Source of the DNA: Clostridia bacterium
GTDB lineage: Bacteria; Bacillota; Clostridia; Oscillospirales; Acutalibacteraceae
Assembly (NCBI GenBank): GCA_017520705.1
Contig: JAFXFF010000019.1
Location: forward strand, 1-46,764
Length of the DNA: 46,764 nt
Direction: 5' to 3'
The translations under genes were made by a program, and so were the position numbers. Within the stretch, counting starts at the first letter, position 1. Every line of letters begins with the position of its first letter. The notes under the pieces are model-generated. The model was not told the origin of the DNA. It was given only the letters and a program-made list of their open reading frames with translations, and did no database searches. Positions 43,284 to 46,764 of this stretch are shown here, piece after piece.

Positions 43284-43352
43284 GGGGCGACGTCCTCGAC
43301 GCCCCTTTTAGCCGCCGCAGGCGGCGTGCCTCCCTTGTGTAAAGGGAGCCTT
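43284..43352. repeat. R2 dyad plus R1 arm between uvrB and uvrA
   Basis: GGGGGCGACGTCCTCGACGC with CCCCTTTTA is an R2-like dyad directly after the uvrB stop, with a U tract that might terminate weakly. It is followed by an R1 arm (43311-43352: GCCGCC-GCA-GGCGGC and CCTCCCTT-GTGT-AAAGGGAGC) in the opposite or complementary orientation to the other single arms. Confidence 0.75.
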
Positions 43353-43386
43353 GACCCTATTCCACCTTGTCAGAAAGGACACTTGT

Positions 43387-46215
43387 ATGTCAAACGACAA
43401 ACTCATCATCAAGGGCGCACGGGCCCATAACCTGAAAAATATCAGCGTGGAATTGCCCCGCGACAAACTCATTGTATTTACGGGTTTGTCGGGAAGCGGT
43501 AAATCCAGTCTGGCCTTCGACACCATCTATGCCGAGGGTCAGCGTCGCTATGTGGAAAGCCTGTCCAACTATGCCCGCCAATTCTTAGGACAGATGGACA
43601 AGCCGGACGTGGACCTCATCGAGGGATTATCCCCCGCCATCTCCATCGACCAGAAAACCACCTCCAAAAACCCCCGTTCCACCGTGGGCACGGTGACGGA
43701 AATTTTCGACTATCTCCGTCTGCTGTACGCCCGCATCGGTATCCCCCACTGCCCCATCTGCGGCAGAGAGATCCGTCAGCAGACGGTGGACGAGATCGTG
43801 GACCGCATACTGGAACTGCCCGAGGGCAGCCGCATTCAGCTGTTGGCGCCCATCGTGCGGGGTCGCAAGGGACAGTACGTCAAGGAGTTGGAGAGCGCGC
43901 GCAAATCCGGCTATGCCCGTGCCCGCGTGGACGGTATTTTATACGACTTGACCGAAAAGATCGAACTGGATAAAAACAAAAAGCACACCATCGAAATCGT
44001 GGTAGACCGTCTGGTGGTGAAAGAGGATATTCGCAGCCGTCTGGCCGACTCGGTGGAGACCGCCACCAATTTAGCGGAGGGAATTCTCACCGTCGACGTA
44101 GTCGGCGGTGAAGAGTTAAACTTCTCCCGCAACTATGCCTGCCCCGACCACGGGGTCAGCGTGGAGGAACTGTCCCCCCGTATGTTCTCCTTCAACAACC
44201 CCTTCGGTGCCTGCCCCAAATGCACGGGTCTGGGTATCTTTATGTCCATGGACCCCGAGCGTATCGTGCCCGACACCTCCTTGTCGGTGCGGCAGGGATG
44301 CTTCCCCGGCAGCGGCTGGAACTACAAGGACGGCGGCACCATCGCCAAGATGTATTTTGACGGTCTGGCGGAGCATTACGGGTTTTCGCTGGACACGCCT
44401 TTCAAAGACCTGCCCAAGGTGGCGCAGGACGTGCTGCTGTACGGCACGGGTGGCGAAAAACTGAAAATGGACTACACCCGCGAATACGGCAGCGGTACCC
44501 ACTACGTGGCCTTTGAGGGCGTGCTCAACAACATGCAGCGCCGCTACAACGAGACCGCCAGCGAGTGGGCACGGGAGGAACTGGAGCAGTATATGAGCCA
44601 GGTGGATTGCCCCGAATGCCACGGCCGACGGCTGAAGCCCGAAAGCCTGGCGGTAACGGTAGGCGGGCTGAACATTATGGAACTGTGCGACAAGCCCGTA
44701 GAGGAACTCCTCTCATTTATAGACGGTTTAAAACTCACCGAGCGGGAGCAGTTTATCGGCGCTCGGATTCTCAAAGAGATCAAGGAGCGTTTGGGCTTCC
44801 TCAACAGCGTGGGTCTGGGGTATCTCACCCTGGGCCGTGGCGCCGCTACCCTGTCGGGCGGCGAGAGCCAGCGCATTCGCCTGGCCACCCAGATCGGCAG
44901 TTGCCTGATGGGGGTGCTGTACGTGCTGGACGAGCCCAGCATCGGCCTGCATCAGCGGGATAACGACCGCCTGCTGGCTACGCTGAAGCATCTGCGGGAC
45001 ATCGGCAACACCCTCATCGTGGTGGAGCACGACGAGGATACGATGCGTGCCGCCGACTGGATCGTGGACGTGGGCCCGGGTGCGGGCATCCACGGCGGCG
45101 AGATCATTTACTCCGGTCCGGTCGAGGGCGTGCTGGATTGTGAAAAGTCGCTGACAGGACAGTATCTCAGCGGCAAGCGGTGCATCCCCGTACCTACCAA
45201 GCGGCGGGAGGGCAACGGCTGTCTGCTGACCCTGAAAGGGGCGGCGGAAAACAACTTAAAGCACATCGACGTGGACTTTAAACTGGGTTGCTTCAACTGT
45301 GTGACGGGTGTGTCGGGCAGCGGAAAATCCAGTTTGGTCAACGCCATCTTATATAAGCGGCTGGCGCGGGATCTCAACCGCGCCCATACCCGCCCCGGCA
45401 AGCACGACGGGCTGGAGGGATTAGAACATCTGGACAAGGTCATCGACATCGACCAATCCCCCATCGGGCGGACCCCTCGCTCCAATCCCGCCACCTACAC
45501 AGGGGTATTCAACGACATCCGCGACCTCTACGCCTCCACGGCGGACGCGAAAATGCGAGGCTATTCCGCGGGGCGCTTCTCTTTTAACGTGAAAGGCGGA
45601 CGGTGTGAGGCCTGCCAAGGCGACGGCATCATCAAGATCGAGATGAGCTTCCTCCCCGACGTATTCGTGCCCTGCGAGGTCTGCGGCGGCAGGCGGTACA
45701 ACCGCGAGACGCTGGAGGTCAAGTATAAGGGCAAATCCATCTCGGACGTGCTGGATATGACGGTGGATGAGGGGCTAGAATTTTTCTCCGCCATCCCTAA
45801 GATCGCCAAAAAATTACAAACTTTGGTGGACGTGGGACTGGGCTACGTGAAGATCGGTCAGCCCGCCACCACCCTGTCGGGTGGCGAAGCACAGCGGGTA
45901 AAATTGGCCACCGAGCTGTCCAAGCGTGCCACCGGACGGACGGTGTATATCCTGGACGAGCCCACCACCGGTCTCCACGCCGCCGACGTGAGCCGCCTTT
46001 TGGAGGTGCTCAACCGCTTGGTGGACGGCGGCAACACGGTGATTGTGATCGAGCACAACTTAGACGTCATCAAGACCGCCGACCACATCATCGACCTGGG
46101 TCCCGAGGGGGGCGACAAGGGCGGCACGTTGGTGGCCTGCGGCACCCCCGAGGAGATTGCCGCCTGTGAGGAAAGTTACACAGGCAACTATTTGAAACAC
46201 GTATTGGAAAGGTAA
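43387..46215 (+). CDS. uvrA: Excinuclease ABC subunit A
   Basis: UvrA recognises DNA damage and loads UvrB. The 942-residue protein has two ABC ATPase modules: Walker [18 protein letters not shown] with signature [17 protein letters not shown], and [17 protein letters not shown] with [17 protein letters not shown]. It has zinc modules [16 protein letters not shown] and CEACQGDG...[10 protein letters not shown]. It ends with [19 protein letters not shown]. The start is ATG 43387 with AGAAAGGA 7 nt upstream; the open frame extends back to 43351 into the R1 repeat. The terminator after it faces the other strand. Confidence 0.98.
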   Translation: MSNDKLIIKGARAHNLKNISVELPRDKLIVFTGLSGSGKSSLAFDTIYAEGQRRYVESLSNYARQFLGQMDKPDVDLIEGLSPAISIDQKTTSKNPRSTVGTVTEIFDYLRLLYARIGIPHCPICGREIRQQTVDEIVDRILELPEGSRIQLLAPIVRGRKGQYVKELESARKSGYARARVDGILYDLTEKIELDKNKKHTIEIVVDRLVVKEDIRSRLADSVETATNLAEGILTVDVVGGEELNFSRNYACPDHGVSVEELSPRMFSFNNPFGACPKCTGLGIFMSMDPERIVPDTSLSVRQGCFPGSGWNYKDGGTIAKMYFDGLAEHYGFSLDTPFKDLPKVAQDVLLYGTGGEKLKMDYTREYGSGTHYVAFEGVLNNMQRRYNETASEWAREELEQYMSQVDCPECHGRRLKPESLAVTVGGLNIMELCDKPVEELLSFIDGLKLTEREQFIGARILKEIKERLGFLNSVGLGYLTLGRGAATLSGGESQRIRLATQIGSCLMGVLYVLDEPSIGLHQRDNDRLLATLKHLRDIGNTLIVVEHDEDTMRAADWIVDVGPGAGIHGGEIIYSGPVEGVLDCEKSLTGQYLSGKRCIPVPTKRREGNGCLLTLKGAAENNLKHIDVDFKLGCFNCVTGVSGSGKSSLVNAILYKRLARDLNRAHTRPGKHDGLEGLEHLDKVIDIDQSPIGRTPRSNPATYTGVFNDIRDLYASTADAKMRGYSAGRFSFNVKGGRCEACQGDGIIKIEMSFLPDVFVPCEVCGGRRYNRETLEVKYKGKSISDVLDMTVDEGLEFFSAIPKIAKKLQTLVDVGLGYVKIGQPATTLSGGEAQRVKLATELSKRATGRTVYILDEPTTGLHAADVSRLLEVLNRLVDGGNTVIVIEHNLDVIKTADHIIDLGPEGGDKGGTLVACGTPEEIAACEESYTGNYLKHVLER

Positions 46216-46222
46216 AACGACG

Positions 46223-46252
46223 CAAAAAACCGCCCCACAAACGTGGGGCGGT
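46223..46252 (-). terminator. Intrinsic terminator of the TlpA-like gene
   Basis: A 10-bp stem ACCGCCCCAC/GTGGGGCGGT (46229-46238 with 46243-46252). Its T run (six) is on the minus strand. On the plus strand there is no U tract, so uvrA termination is weak or elsewhere. Confidence 0.85.
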
Positions 46253-46270
46253 GGATGGCTTTATGACAGG

Positions 46271-46764
46271 TCAATCAGCTAAATAGGGACGGAACAAAGC
46301 CTCCCAATCGCTGACCTTCAGCAGAGCACCCACGTGCATCTCGCGGATAACCCCTTCCCGATCGATGATCATCGTGGTGGGAAAGCCGCGCAGGGCAAAG
46401 GTCTGCACCCAGCCGACGGGACACGAAGCCATAGGGAAAGTCAGGGACGCATTGTTCGTGCGGAACTGACCGATGTTGGTCACCGTATCGTAAGGATTCA
46501 GTGCCACCATTCCCACCCGATCTTGATACGCCGCATACGCCTCGTTCATGGCAGGGAATTCCTTTACGCAAAATGGGCAGTTAATATACCAGAAATTGAG
46601 CACCACCATCTCCTTTTTCTGCAACATTTGAGACAAGGTAAGGGTGTTGCCGTCGCTATCGGTCACAGTGAAATCGTACATCCGATCCCCCACCGACAGG
46701 CGCTTTCCGATCAAATCTCCCTCCGGCAGGGACGGTTTGACGGTGGTGGTAGTGGTAGTGGTAG
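46271..46764 (-). CDS. TlpA/AhpC-TSA-type thioredoxin-like protein (partial)
   Basis: A redox protein whose N-terminus lies past the right edge. The visible 164 residues begin with a poly-Thr linker (TTTTTTVKPSLPEGDLIGKR), then a thioredoxin fold: LSQMLQKKEMVVLNFWYINCPFCVKEFPAMNEAY with the CPFC active site, cis-Pro region GFPTTMIIDREGVI and a C-terminal DWEALFRPYLAD. The TTG at 46714 is unlikely to be the start, because the frame is open up to the edge and the Thr-rich linker matches the lipoprotein style of this genome. Probably extracellular and membrane-anchored, acting in thiol-disulfide exchange. Confidence 0.85.
   Translation of the reverse strand, partial: TTTTTTTVKPSLPEGDLIGKRLSVGDRMYDFTVTDSDGNTLTLSQMLQKKEMVVLNFWYINCPFCVKEFPAMNEAYAAYQDRVGMVALNPYDTVTNIGQFRTNNASLTFPMASCPVGWVQTFALRGFPTTMIIDREGVIREMHVGALLKVSDWEALFRPYLAD

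Overview
This 46.8 kb window comes from a GC-rich, low-repeat chromosome of a Gram-positive anaerobe. It is most likely an uncultured member of the Clostridia (Oscillospirales/Ruminococcaceae-like). The assignment rests on Firmicutes marker genes (YloU/YloV-type Asp23 and DAK2 proteins, DUF4364, DUF6062, YmdB), AGGAGG-type ribosome binding sites, GTG/TTG starts, sigma-A promoters with exact 17-bp spacers, many lipoproteins with Thr-rich linkers, and hairpin terminators shared by convergent genes. No rRNA, tRNA, CRISPR array, integrase or transposase gene was seen.

Layout. 1-3.8 kb: the end of an unknown gene, secA (-), and a DUF2975/XRE pair (+). 3.8-10.3 kb (-): substrate-binding lipoprotein, Asp23 protein, FakA-like DAK2 protein, YmdB, DUF6062 and a YD-repeat lipoprotein. 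10.4-15.8 kb (+): metG, a flavin reductase and valS. 15.8-19 kb: dispersed repeats, then two small membrane proteins and an SGNH-like lipoprotein behind a promoter with a BlaI/MecI-like dyad. 19-21.2 kb (-): Amidase_3 cell-wall hydrolase. 21.4-23.3 kb (+): ECF sigma factor and its probable anti-sigma factor. 23.3-26.6 kb (+): metF and a short metH. 26.7-27.8 kb: a divergent C39-peptidase lipoprotein/XRE regulator module with a 25-bp-periodic operator array and matching terminators at both ends. 27.8-30.3 kb (-): nadE, alr and a lipoprotein. 30.4-34.1 kb (+): DUF4364, trmB, threonine aldolase, a C_GCAxxG_C_C protein and an AT-rich methyltransferase bracketed by dispersed repeats. 34.2-37.4 kb (-): proB-proA-proC, with a 356-bp MITE-like element inserted between proA and proC. 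37.6-46.2 kb (+): a uvrB locus that looks repeatedly interrupted, then uvrA. 46.2 kb to the end (-): a partial TlpA-like thioredoxin lipoprotein.

The most unusual structure is at uvrB. A complete uvrB (41313-43283) is preceded by a truncated 90-codon uvrB 5' end (39426-39698) and by a more decayed remnant (37616-37699). All three match up to the same codon, just before the conserved YYDYY hairpin. Between them lie a beta-propeller-like/C39 peptidase lipoprotein and an AT-rich cargo gene flanked by 25-bp direct repeats. The first ~275 bp of the intact uvrB are AT-richer than the rest, as if foreign. The simplest reading is serial insertion at one position inside uvrB, each time supplying a replacement 5' end so that a full-length gene is kept.
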